Shown here: positions 12,047 through 23,077 of the stretch, piece by piece | Layout: the number at the start of each line of letters is the position of its first letter | How positions within the stretch are numbered: position 1 is the stretch's first letter | NCBI GenBank assembly: GCA_027924585.1 | Contig: BSBM01000994.1 | Span: 7,261,001-7,325,000, forward strand | Direction: 5' to 3' | From: Larix kaempferi | Lineage: Eukaryota; Streptophyta; Pinopsida; Pinales; Pinaceae | DNA length: 64,000 nucleotides | Made by a program: the position numbers and the translations under genes | Notes under the pieces: generated by a model | Told to the model about the DNA's origin: nothing | Databases searched by the model: none | Seen by the model: the letters and a program-made list of their open reading frames with translations, nothing else

Positions 12047-12057
12047 TTAAGAGGGAG
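12047..12057 (+). promoter_or_regulatory. Polypurine tract of the copia element
   Basis: TTAAGAGGGAG ends directly at the TG of the 3' LTR, the usual position of the plus-strand DNA primer in copia elements. Confidence 0.85.
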
Positions 12058-12746
12058 TGTTGATGTATATGTAACTTCAGAATGTATTTCATATATGTAT
12101 ATTGTACTCCTATAGAGATGGTATTATTCATCTATATGGAAGTGTTTGTATTCCTATGGAGATGTTATTATTCCTCTATACGGAAGTGTGGTCATTTATA
12201 TTATAAGTGTCGTAACTTATACTTGATGGGTTATTAGACCACATTGTTGGGATCGGCCCTGTATAAGTCATGTGGCTCGAAGGGTTATTAGACCACCCTA
12301 TTGGGGGTTGACCATGTGGGTCAAAGGGTTATTAGACCACCCTATTGGGTGTCGGCCTAGTCAGCATTATGTTATGTGGTTAAGTTAAGGCCATCCTAGT
12401 AAAGGTTAATAGGAAAGTCAAGTCAAGTATAAATAGAGTGCAGGAGGCACTCTATTTCATCATTCTATTCTCTCACACACTCTTTGGAGTGTGGTGCACT
12501 TGTGGAGGAGGAGAAGCTACTGCTAGGAGATGTCTATCTCTTATGCTTGGATTGTATCATTGCTCTATCTATCTTTGAGGAAGTTATTGGGGTTTTTCAC
12601 CTTTATGGTTTTCCCCAAGTAAAATCTGTGTCTCTTGTGTGCTTGCATTATTGTGTCCATGATTGATATGCTGTAGATATGTTGTACATGTTGTTCTCTC
12701 AGTTAAGATCCTAGATCAGATCGAAGTAAATTCTAAAAAACTAACA
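12058..12746 (+). repeat. 3' LTR of the copia element
   Basis: This 689-bp copy aligns end to end with the 5' LTR, with scattered single-base differences and small indels. It keeps the TATA box and hairpin (12428-12454). It is followed by AAACG, the right half of the target duplication. Confidence 0.92.
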
Positions 12747-13552
12747 AAACGGTGCTATTATGCCATCTCCAGAACTAGGGTTTTTCTCAGTGAAGGCCAT
12801 TCCAATTTTTCTCAAGGGGGTCAATTCTCATCTGAAGTCTCCCATGCATGCATGGCCATCGTGAACATGTCCAAAATGGCCATGTGCATGTGTGGGATTT
12901 GACGGAACCAAACTCCACTCGCTGGTTTGGGTTTCGTGCCCCTGGAGCAATTCCTCAAAGTGTCCAATTCCTCAAAGTGTCCCTGAATGGCCACTGGGTG
13001 CCTGATGATAATGCCTGTAGCACCAAGACTATGAATCTGATCATGAAGCCATTTATTCTGGTGGATTTGGGACATTGGGTTCTAGCTGGAGACACCTCGG
13101 GCATTGTGCCTCCAACACCCAGAAATGGTGCTATTGTGCCATATCCGTAACTAGGGTTTTTCTCAATGAAGGCCATTTCAATTTTGCTCAAGGGGGTCAA
13201 TTCTCATCTAAAGGCTCCCTGGAAAGCATGGCCAGCGTGAACACGTCCACAATTTCCATTTGCACGTGTGGGAAATGACAGAACAAAAATCCGCTTGCAG
13301 GTTTGGGTTTCGTGCCCCCGGAGCAATTCCTCAAAGTGTCCCTGAATGGTCATGGGTGTCTGACCAAAATGCTAGTAGCACCAAAACCGTGACTCCGATT
13401 GTGAAGCTGTCAATTCCAGTGGATTTAGGGAGCCAACTTATAGCTAGGGGACCCCCCACACCATGCCTCCAATGACCAAAAATGGTGCTATTGTCCCATC
13501 TCTGGAACTAGGGTTTTGCTCAGTGAAGGCCATCCCAATTTTGCTCAAGGGG
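12747..13552 (+). repeat. 358-bp satellite array, right part
   Basis: The satellite resumes exactly after the copia element. Unit starts are at 12761, 13137 and about 13494, the last being truncated. One unit contains a short internal duplication (TTCCTCAAAGTGTCC twice at about 12950-12980), which explains its 376-bp length. Confidence 0.9.
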
Positions 13553-13554
13553 CT

Positions 13555-14459
13555 AGATTTATTTTTGTCTGGATTCTAAGGCTAGATTAGGGTCTATAAG
13601 CTAGATTAGGTTCTATAGGGATAAATTAGTTCTTTGGGGATAGGTTACATCTCTAGGGATAGATAAGCATTCTAGATTAGGTGTCTAGGGTTGTAGATCC
13701 ACATCAGGCTTTCTAGGGATAGATTTGTTTCTATCTGGTTTATAGGGATAGATCAGGGTCTATAAGATAGATTAGGTTCTATAGGGATAGATTAGGTCTA
13801 TGGGGATAGGCTATGTATCTAGGTCTAGATAAGTATTCTAGATTAGGTCTCTAAGGTTGTAGGTCCACATTAGGCTTTCCAAGGATATATTTGTTTTTGT
13901 TTGGTTTATAGGGCTAAATCAGGGTCTATAAGATAGATTAGGTTCTATAGGGATATATTAGATATCCAGAGCTAGGTTACATCTCTAAGGAGAGATAAGT
14001 ACTCTAGATTAGGTCTCCAGGGTTGTAGGTCCACATTAGGCTTTTCAGGGCTAGATTTGTTTTTGTCTGGTTTCTAGGGCCAGATCAAGGTCTATAAGCT
14101 AGATTAGGTTCTATAGGGCTAGATTAGGTCTCTAGGGATAGGTTATGTCTCTAGGGCTAGATAAGTATTCTAGATTAGGTCTCCAAGTTTGTAGGTCCAC
14201 ATTAGGATTTTTAGGGCTAGATTTGTTTTTGTCTAGTTTCTAGGGCTAGATCAGGGTCTATAAGGTAGATTAGGTTCTATAGGGATAGATTAGGTCTCTA
14301 GGCCTAGGTTATGTCTCTAGGGATAGATAAGTATTCTATATTAGGTCTCCAGGGTTGTAGGTCCACATTAGGCTTTCCAGGGCTAGATTTTTTTTTATTT
14401 GGTTTATAGGGCTAAATCAGGGTCTATAAGCTAGATTAGGTTCTATAGGGATAGATTAA
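13555..14459 (+). repeat. 166-bp satellite array built from a ~20-bp sub-repeat
   Basis: GTCCACAT (first copy ATCCACAT) recurs near 13697, 13863, 14029, 14193 and 14360, giving a 164-167-bp unit in about five and a half copies. Inside each unit the words CTAGGG(A/C)TAGAT and AGATTAGGTTCTATAGGG alternate, so the long unit itself grew from a short one. The array begins where the 358-bp satellite stops and ends abruptly at the hAT fragment. Confidence 0.9.
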
Positions 14460-14960
14460 CGGAGAAGAGGTGTGATGATGAGATTGAATTCATCCATGCA
14501 TGTTCTACTTATTCATTAGAGAGGTGTTGATTCTTGTGTACAAATCATCATGGACAATGCACCTGTTTGCAAGGTTGCTGGCATGATTGTGGAAGCTAAA
14601 TATACATAGGTATGTTCATTTTGGACATCATTCATTTGAGTTGTTAGTGTTGTAAATTCATTTATACATGATTTTATATATCTTACAGTTTATTTGGACA
14701 CCTTGCCTTTTCCATTCCTTGAATTTATCACTGAAATCCATTAGTTCAGATGTGACATGGATTGGCTTTGTAGAATTTTCCACTTCCACTGGGAGATTTG
14801 GAGTCTATGATGATGGTGATCATATGGAGGGGTCATCCTCCCCACTAGCATTTGCATATTGTTAGATGGGCAGAGAGGAGGAGGTGGATGAGGAAAATGA
14901 TTAGGGCAGTGATGATTTTGTTGATTCAGGAATGGAGGAAGACTATTGACATATGATATT
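14460..14960 (+). pseudogene. hAT-family transposase fragment (DUF659 region plus acidic tail)
   Basis: Frame 14523-14610 reads CVQIIMDNAPVCKVAGMIVE, matching the 'VQ.VTDNA.N...AG..L' block of plant hAT (DUF659) transposases; the D in MDNA is the conserved acidic residue. It ends at TAG next to a GTATG donor. An acceptor (ATCTTACAG) near 14688 leads into FIWTPCLFHSLNLSLKSI, the usual 'WTPCAAHCLNLML' block. The frame then jumps to an acidic tail (EEEVDEEND), so the middle of the protein is missing. Its job was to bind and cut the ends of a hAT element in the nucleus. The left edge coincides with the satellite border. Confidence 0.8.
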
Positions 14961-15455
14961 ATTCCATCCTGATCCACCCCTTTTTGTATTTACTATTAGT
15001 CTATTTGGAATTTTCTAATGCCCACTGGAATTCTAACATCTCTGTAATACATCTTGATTTTGATAACTTAATGAGAAATATGGTTCTGACATCTTGAGCT
15101 ATTGCCCAATGCCTATGAAATTTCAATGTATCTATGTGTCTCATTGTGATTTGTGAATGACAAATGTGTACTCATTAATGTGTATTATTCTAATTTCTAT
15201 TGAATATTATGAAATTTTATAATATAAGATGAGTTTTCAATATTTTTTATGCATGTGAAATTTTCCTAAAGGGATGGAAATTTGAATTCGAGTGGTTGGT
15301 GTAAAACATCAATTTATTGTAATAGTAACTTAAACTTAACTCAAACATCAAATAAACGATATAAGATAATGATATCAAATAAACTATCTAACATGAATAA
15401 CATTAGACATGCATGAATAAAAAATCACATGACTATACTATGTACCTCAATCAAT
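14961..15455. other. No recognisable gene
   Basis: AT-rich spacer between the hAT fragment and the 3' end of the minus-strand DDE transposase. Part of it may be the 3' untranslated region of the latter. I found no inverted repeat that would mark an element end. Confidence 0.5.
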
Positions 15456-15461
15456 TAGGCC

Positions 15462-18400
15462 TTATAGATCCTCTCTATTTTTTATTGTCTCAAACAACCT
15501 CTCGTGCTCTGCATGAGGTATTAAGTAGCATACCTTGTTTGATGACTTCGTTGAAATTGTTTGTAGTTGGATGTTTGTACCAATGATCAAGTGTGTAAAG
15601 TGATACACCCGTGAACCTGGTCTATAATCCGTGTATGTGTAGCCATTTCTATTTGGTCCCTTTCCATCTACTGTAAGATATTCTCCCTGAACAACCATAG
15701 AGCCAGTCGGAAAGGTAATGCCTTCACTCTCGGTTAATGATGCGAGGAGGGTCTTCTTCCCCTAGATGAATCGTGCCAACCAATAATTCGGGCCAGTTAC
15801 ACTGTCTGTCAGGGAGACAACTACGTAGATGTGTCCTGCAAAAATGCATTTTACGGTCATATTCCAGCAAGTAGTGGTTTGATAACTTGGATAATTACAA
15901 AAACAAGGAGGGAACTGAGATATGAATGTAGAAATGTTTACTTGGATGTACAAGATAAAATATATGATCGTATTCATTCGAAATAGAGGACTAGCATTCC
16001 TCTAATTGGATTGTTTCAACAACTAAACGTGGGTCCACTGCAAGTGATACATGATTCCATTCATCAACCCAGTCCAATGATTCACAGTCATCCCACTCAC
16101 AACTGCTGCAAGGCCCACAAAAGAAAGCAAGTTTCTGCGTCCATATTTCAAAAAAGGGGTTGTTTGAGCTTCGAACTAAATGAAATCCATGCATACCTTG
16201 CACAATACTACAACTATAAGAACGCGATCGATCTACATGAACCACATGCCAGAAATTTCTAACAACATGTCCTCTACCTGTTGGTTTGTGTTGCTCCATG
16301 GTTCGATCTGACATTCTTGTAGAGCACCATTGAACTATGGATTCTACATCCCGAATATGAGGGTTTGTCATGTACCTCATCTCATCCCTTCATAGGGCAG
16401 TTTTGAGACATTCTCCAGCCCCATCATGCTCTCCATTTCCATGCCCGGTCTCAAAACAGTTCCATATATGCAACACATCATAATTCTTGTGAAAAATACT
16501 CAACCACTGGAATACACATGCATTTTTGAACTGACCTGCACAACCATCTAACCATATCCAATGTTGATCCATCTGTATACCTCTCTCCTTCAACTGATCA
16601 TAGAAAATTCTAAAGCAATGTTGCACATAATGCAGGTCATGGCACATGTCATCACTGATGTAGAAGTTGGTCTCTTTCAATATTATCCTCATTTCATTGT
16701 TTCTCTCTGACGTGTGCCTATACGTGATATGGACCATTATGCTAACTCGCTCTGAATGGTAGTATTGAATTTGAATCTCATTTTGTTGCTGTAGGGTGTA
16801 GTTTTCAGCAAAGTCCACAACTAACAATAGTGTGCCATTAGGAAAGGTGTCCCTACACTATCTGTACTGTTCATCCTGACATCATGCTACATGGACATGT
16901 TGTACATACTGCTCGGTCTTTTGGTAGAATTCCTTCATGAAATCACAAATTTGTACCTGGTACCCACAAAACCAAGGGCATTAATACAATCTGACATTTG
17001 CAATCTGAATATATATGTATAAATTCATCATGTATAGTATGAAAGTATGCAAACTTAGATTACATGTGACTTCACCAATGCAATTGTTTTGCTTTACTTC
17101 GCACTATCTACTTGATATGTTATGTACTTGAATTTATGCATTTCTATTGACATCCTCCCAAATTTGTGCTCCTTGATTTCATGGATGCAACGGATCAATA
17201 ATGTAAATCCACTGCACCTAGAACATGTCCCATATAAACATGATATTTTATAATATTTGTGCCCTTCGGGTCTTGGACACATTATGCTATGTATAAATTT
17301 TTTGGATGCATTCGGTAGTTGTAACAATGGGAATTCCTACACAATGTTAGTATGCAAATCACAAAATATATGTCTATATGTATCATAATAGTACTCAAAT
17401 TTTACATGGTGTCTACAACAACAGGTGTTGCGATCACTGCAAATTCTATTATACCATGGTTTTCATTTTTCAAAGGACCTTTGGCCCAATTTCAATTATG
17501 TGTTCCCCTTCTTGAACCTCTCATAAAATTTCGTTTGTGTCGTGTCAAGGAAGTGCTTGACATGGGGTTCACACCCCTTAACACCTTTTCTCAACTTTAA
17601 CGCATCTCTTTGATTCGATGATGGTCTAGTGTTATCATGCCAAAAATTTTGTACTAGTTCTTTAACAACATCAATAAGCTTCATGTCTGAACGAGGTAAC
17701 CTACCAACAAAGGCCCAACAATGTTTTTGGTCTAGGGTCTCAATTTTTTCTCTAATAGTAGAATACTTTTGAAGAGTCTTTCTATCTACTTTAAATATTT
17801 TACATGTGTGATAGCAGGAGACCTTTCCTTGTGGATTTGTCTACAATCAATGCTGACAATACACGACGGACTGCATTAAAATATTTTGTATGAGAAGTTT
17901 TTCCAATCAAATTAAATGTAGACTGTATATTTCTAACAACATGATTGTTGGCCTCTGAACTTCTAACTACCTTTATGACCAAACTTCTCCTAACATGAGC
18001 TAGACAATGTGATTTTAACAAAGCCAGAAACAATTGACATTTTGTTGCATCGGTTTTGGATTCAAAAAATGCTTTGATTATCCTGTTACATGGAAATCAA
18101 TAGTGAATTTGGGAAACTTACCTTCAAGTCTTGAAAATGAAATTCCATCCACATGAATATGTCTAGGAGTTCTTTGTCATCCGCTTGATAGTCAAGGAAA
18201 GGGAGTCAGAAAGGAATTACGAGTGTCATCACCGGTTTGTTGTGGCGCTTCGTTCACAATTTGGTCCTGCAAGGGAGTGTGTTAGACATGTGTGTTCCCT
18301 TCTTGGGGAGGTTTCCAATTAACAACTTGTTCAACATCCATCCGTTCATACTCAGCATCAACCAATATTTGATTGACTTCAACCACTTCGTCATTTCTTG

Positions 18401-18545
18401 TTGATGGATCTAAGGCACTAAAATTTTGATGTCTACAGTTTTCCATGTACAAATTGGACTTTTCTCTTATCTCATGGGACTTTTTAGGGGGTGGCTCCTT
18501 CCTTCTAGACTTTATTTTATTATTGCATATGTTTCCCATATTCAA
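15462..18545 (-). pseudogene. DDE-type transposase gene with several exons, scattered stops
   Basis: Read from 18,545 downwards, the pieces are: a basic N-terminus (18545-18282); VRRVLSALIVDKSTRKG (18033-17800); NFWHDNTRPSSNQRD to KFYERFKKG (17684-17496) and on through a CCCRHH motif; a CX2C-type segment ending at 17094; the core (16827-16390); its continuation after one TGA (16380-15991); and, after an apparent intron, the C-terminus (about 15830-15462). The core holds DFAENY (D at 16813), LDGCAGQFKN (D at 16546) and GHGNGEHDGAG (E at 16429, D at 16423), a D-89-D-39/41-E/D spacing that looks like an RNase H-fold transposase triad. The same motif order occurs, as far as I remember, in a poorly named animal transposon-like family. 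Stops are few and mostly CGA-to-TGA or CAG-to-TAG, so the copy is fairly young. Confidence 0.6.
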
Positions 18546-19299
18546 TACGTTTAAAAAAAAAACAAAAATATCACTTCTGCAACAATAAATAACAAATAAT
18601 ATATTAAAACTCGATGTGCATGATTATTAAAACTCGATGTAGAAATTTATTATGTACCACAACATCTAGTGAGAATATTTTCATATAATCTTAAAAGCTA
18701 TTGACAATTCCCTAGATATAACAGCAACATCACCTCTAGGAACTCAATTGGATGGTATTGGATGGTGGTATGGGATCTTAGTAGGAGCACATTCCCTACA
18801 AAAGGAGAAGCTCCTACTCACTTCATTTTCATGTTTTGGATGAGGAAAAATATCCCCAAAATATTAAGAGTTTGATTATTTAGGTGTTTTTGTGAGTTTT
18901 TGTAGTGAAATAATGAGGAATTCAACAAATGTTTGTGTGCTAGATGGAGTTATGTGATTATGAAAGGTTATTGGTGGTGATGCAAGTATGTTTTTTTTAT
19001 TATCTTCATGAAAGGTTGAAAGCATCGCTTGGTGCATGTTGTAGTTTTTTTGTGGTAAGATGTTTTTATTGTCTATGTTGAATATTAAGAAGACTAAAAT
19101 ACATTTATCATATAATTCATGAGGAGAAACTAAAATAGATACAATTCAAACAAAGTGAATGAGGACTAAAATACATTTAACAATATAAAATTGTCACCAT
19201 ATCGCAAGGATTATAATTGCTCTTTGCTTCAAATGTAAAATTCTCTTTTGATGTATCCACTATATGTAAGAAGAGTTCAAGTGTGTCCAAGCAGCATGA
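18546..19299. other. Probable upstream region of the DDE transposase; no other gene
   Basis: AT-rich sequence with no supported frame. It lies on the 5' side of the minus-strand transposase and may hold its leader or a terminal part of that element. No clear TATA box or element end was seen. Confidence 0.4.
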
Positions 19300-19470
19300 G
19301 AATTCAATCCAAGGAGACAAATAGAGTCCAACTATTGTGTATTCAATGAAAGGAACCAAATAGATCCCAACTGGTGTGTATTCAATCCAGAGAGCCAAAT
19401 AGATTCCTACTAGTGTGTATTCTATCCAAATTGTCAAAGAAACACCAAATGGTGTGTGAATTCGATCCAA
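19300..19470 (-). repeat. 51-bp tandem repeat, about three and a half copies
   Basis: On the minus strand the unit keeps a 17-codon frame repeating WIEYT.VGIYL with drift. On the plus strand the markers are GTGTATTCAATCCA and CAAATAGATTCC. A 97-codon minus frame covers it, but that frame is a by-product of the 51-bp period, which is divisible by three. Confidence 0.75.
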
Positions 19471-20387
19471 AATGCAAATGGTTTTCAGAATGTGCGTGAA
19501 AACAACAAAAAATATGCGAGGAATGAGAGAAAAAATGCAGGAGAAGAGCGTGGGTTTTTTCTAAATTTTATGTTCAGCGGAGGCGTGCGTGCGCGCTTAT
19601 ACTGAACGTTGCATAGTTTGGTGGGTAATTTTTACTTCATTTATTGCCCAATAAATCTATATGTGTCAATTTATTCCTAGAGCCCCTCGCCCATAAAGGC
19701 ATGTAGGCCCTCTTCTAAACCATAATCCCTAAGTGCATAAGTGCTTCTAGGTGTTTAAGGGTTTTGGGGTTAAGGTTATAAGGATTGTAGGTTAAGAATT
19801 AAAGGTTATAGGGACTCTAGGTAAGTTATGGGTTTAAATATTATATAAAAATAAAAATCTACCAATATTAAAATGTGAATTATGATTGGTTAAAATTATA
19901 TGAGCTATGCAAAATTGAATGTACAAATTATCATGGAAATTTAACACATAAAGAAACCAATATAACTTGAAATACATATTCAAAAGTTGATTTTCTATCA
20001 ACCACACAACTTGGCCAATATGAATGTAACATTCCTTTCAGTCTCGAGCTTCAAGTCTCCTCCCATGACCATGTCCAAACCCCCAATTCCAAATAATTGG
20101 ATACATAGTGCCATGTAGTCATGGATATCCCTAAAAATTCACACATGGTGCTTTGAGACATTTTTCATGGTTTTGGATGCCTCAATGGTTTCTTTACAAC
20201 CAAATGAATGGTATTTTTTCCTGAAATTTCATTCCCGAGGCCTTGAGACACATACATATTTCTCCAAGCCACCTAATTGCACAAACATCCCTAATCATCA
20301 GCCATTGGCACACTCAAGAAGCCATGTGTGGTTGGTTGAGAAAATCTTATTAGTACTTGATGGCTAGAATACTTCTTCAAGGCCCAT
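19471..20387. other. No recognisable gene; CpG-rich inverted-repeat patch
   Basis: At 19572-19607 a CpG-rich patch (GGCGTGCGTGCGCGC) is framed by GTTCAG and CTGAAC. The rest is AT-rich, with a loosely repeated AGGTTATAGG word near 19,760-19,830. Frames are short and unsupported. Confidence 0.45.
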
Positions 20388-20739
20388 CATGTGGTGATCA
20401 TCATCATCATCATCATCATCTTAATCATCATCATCATCGTTTTCGTCATCACCATCTTCATCATCATCATCATCTTCGTTGTCTTCGTCATCACAATCAC
20501 CATCATCATCATCATCATATTCATCATCATCATCTTCGCCATAATCATATTCATCATCATCATCTTCATCATCATTGTTGTCACCATCATCACCATCATC
20601 TTCATGGTATTCATCACCATCATCATCATCATCATCTTCATCATCATCATCATATTCGTCATCGTCATCATCATCATCATCATCATCATCATCAATCATT
20701 AATCATCATCATCTTCATCTTCAGCATAATCTTCATCAT

Positions 20740-20779
<40 letters not shown>

Positions 20780-20974
20780 TTCATCATCATCATCATCATC
20801 GTCATTGTCATCATCATCTCCCTCTTCCTCATCAATATCTTCATCATCATCATCATCATCATCATCATCTTCACCATCATCATCATCATCATCATCTTTA
20901 TCATCTTCATCATCATCGTTGTCATTGGCATCACCATCATCTTCATTGTCTTCATCATCATCATCATCTTCATG

Positions 20975-21017
<43 letters not shown>

Positions 21018-21199
21018 CCATCTTCATCATGATCATGATCCTCATCATCATCATCATCATCATCATTGTCGTCGTCATCACCCTCTTCCTCATCACCATC
21101 TTCATCATCATCATCACCCTCGTACTCATCATCATCTTCCTCCTCATCATCATCTTCATCCTCTTCATCATCATCTTCATCATCATCATCGCCATCATC

Positions 21200-21232
<33 letters not shown>

Positions 21233-21247
21233 GTCATCGTCTTCATT

Positions 21248-21298
<51 letters not shown>

Positions 21299-21548
21299 TT
21301 CATCTTCAACATCATCTTCGTCGTCGTCATCATCATCATCATCATCATCATCGTCGTCATTGTCATCATCATCTCCCTCTTCCTCATCAACATCTTCATG
21401 ATCATGATCATGATCATGATCATCAACATCTTCATGATCATGATCATGATCATGATCATCATCATCTTCATCATAATCGTTGTCATCGTCATCACCATCA
21501 TCTTCATCGTCTTCATCATCATCGTCGTCTTCATCATCATCATCGTCG

Positions 21549-21605
<57 letters not shown>

Positions 21606-21796
21606 CCATCTTCATCATGATCATGATCATGATCATCATCATCATCATCATATTCATCATCATCATCATTGTCGTCGTCATCACCCTCTTCCTCATCATC
21701 ATCTTCATCATCATCATCACCCTCTTCCTCATCATCATCTTCCTCATCATCATCTTCATCTTCTTCATCATCATCATCGTCGTCGTCGTCTTCATT

Positions 21797-21853
<57 letters not shown>

Positions 21854-21992
21854 GTCATCACCCTCTTCCTCATCAACATCTTCATCATCATCATCTTCAT
21901 CATCATCATCATCATCATCACCATCATCATCATCATCTTCATCATCTTCATCATCATTGTTGTTGTCGTCATCACCATCGTCTTCATCGTCG

Positions 21993-22029
<37 letters not shown>

Positions 22030-22096
22030 TGTTGTTGTCGTCATCTTCATCATCATCATAATCATCATCATCATCTTCATCACCAGCATCTTCATC

Positions 22097-22176
<80 letters not shown>

Positions 22177-22420
22177 TTTCATGTCCCTCTTTCTCGTCAA
22201 CATTTTCATTATCATTATCATCTTCTTCATCATCATCATCATCATCATCTTTATCATCTTCATTATCATCATCTTCATCAACATATTCATCATATTCATC
22301 ATCATCAACATTTTCATCATGATCTTCATCATCATCATCATCATCATCCTCGTCGTCGTCATCATAATCTTCTTCATCATCATCGTTGTCATCACCACCA
22401 CCACCACCACCACCACCACC

Positions 22421-22454
<34 letters not shown>

Positions 22455-22582
22455 TCGTTGTCATCGTCATCACCACCACCTCCATCATCATCATCTTCTT
22501 CATCATCCTCAACTTCATCATCATCATCTTCATCATCTTCATCATCATCGTTGTCATCGCCATCACCATCATCTTCATGGTC

Positions 22583-22615
<33 letters not shown>

Positions 22616-22920
22616 TTCATCTTCATCATCATCATCATATTTGTCATCATCATCATCATCATCATCATCATCTTCATCATCATCATCATCATTAGCGTCC
22701 TCATCTTCATCATCATCATCATCATCTTCATCATCATCATCATCATCTTCATCATCATCTTCATCATCGTCATCTTCATCAACATCATCATCTTCATTAA
22801 CATCATCATCTTCATTATCATCATCTTCATCACCATCATCATCATCATCATCATCGTCATCATCACCCTCTTCCTCATCATAATCTTCATCATCATCATC
22901 TTCATCATCTTCATCATCAT
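20388..22920. repeat. 2.5-kb (ATC)n array with interruptions and higher-order units
   Basis: Almost every triplet is ATC, or one base away (TTC, GTC, ACC, ATA). A landmark CCCTCTTCCTCATC recurs at about 20820, 21081, 21375, 21683, 21720, 21861 and 22866, with a variant at 22185. Several spacings are 260-325 bp, so blocks have been duplicated as units. A pure ACC run lies at 22394-22436, and CATGAT sub-blocks at 21397-21450 and 21617-21636. Long frames exist in several readings (His/Ile runs on plus, Asp or Met runs on minus) only because the array has no stops; I do not call a protein. Confidence 0.97.
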
Positions 22921-22965
22921 AAGGAGCTTCTCTAATTTTGGATATAAGGAGCTTCTCTAATTTTG
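22919..22965. repeat. 25-bp direct duplication at the array's right border
   Basis: ATAAGGAGCTTCTCTAATTT (continuing TG) occurs at 22919 and again at 22944. It marks the exact end of the ATC array. Confidence 0.85.
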
Positions 22966-23077
22966 TTGAATCATTACTAGTGTGAGAGCAAAAATTTCCT
23001 TTTAACTTGATCTTTTGTTCCCGTCACATTTAAACTCGTATTCAAATATCACTCTTTCTTCTTTCATGCTTCTTTAT
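22966..23077. other. Stub where the copia 3' LTR should be
   Basis: On the minus strand the pol frame ends at 23,078. A purine run (AAAGGCAAGGGGAGCA, about 23,137-23,122) could be the polypurine tract, but it lies inside the apparent end of the frame. I do not see the LTR start TGTTGAAATTTGG here. Confidence 0.35.

Larger units (their letters stand above)
7060..12746 (+). mobile_element. Ty1/copia LTR retrotransposon, internally deleted, inserted in the 358-bp satellite
   Basis: Two direct LTRs (7060-7737 and 12058-12746) begin TGTTGATG and end CTAACA. The left one is followed directly by a methionine-tRNA primer site and the right one is preceded by a polypurine tract. The flanks AAATG (7055-7059) and AAACG (12747-12751) are a 5-bp target duplication; other satellite units show both GAAATGG and GAAACGG at this spot, so the one mismatch is natural or recent. 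Joining the flanks restores a continuous satellite unit. The interior (4,320 bp) keeps only fragments of gag, the C-terminal part of RT and RNase H, and has gained two tandem arrays. It could not move itself. Confidence 0.93.

Noticed and set aside
19177-19470. 97-codon minus frame with WIEYT repeats
   Set aside because: The 51-bp period is a multiple of three, which keeps any frame open; no start context, no domain.
20357-22960. Very long open frames over the ATC array (867 and 706 codons plus, 742 codons minus)
   Set aside because: A trinucleotide array without stop triplets is open in several frames on both strands; the products are His/Ile, Ser or Met/Asp runs with no domain.
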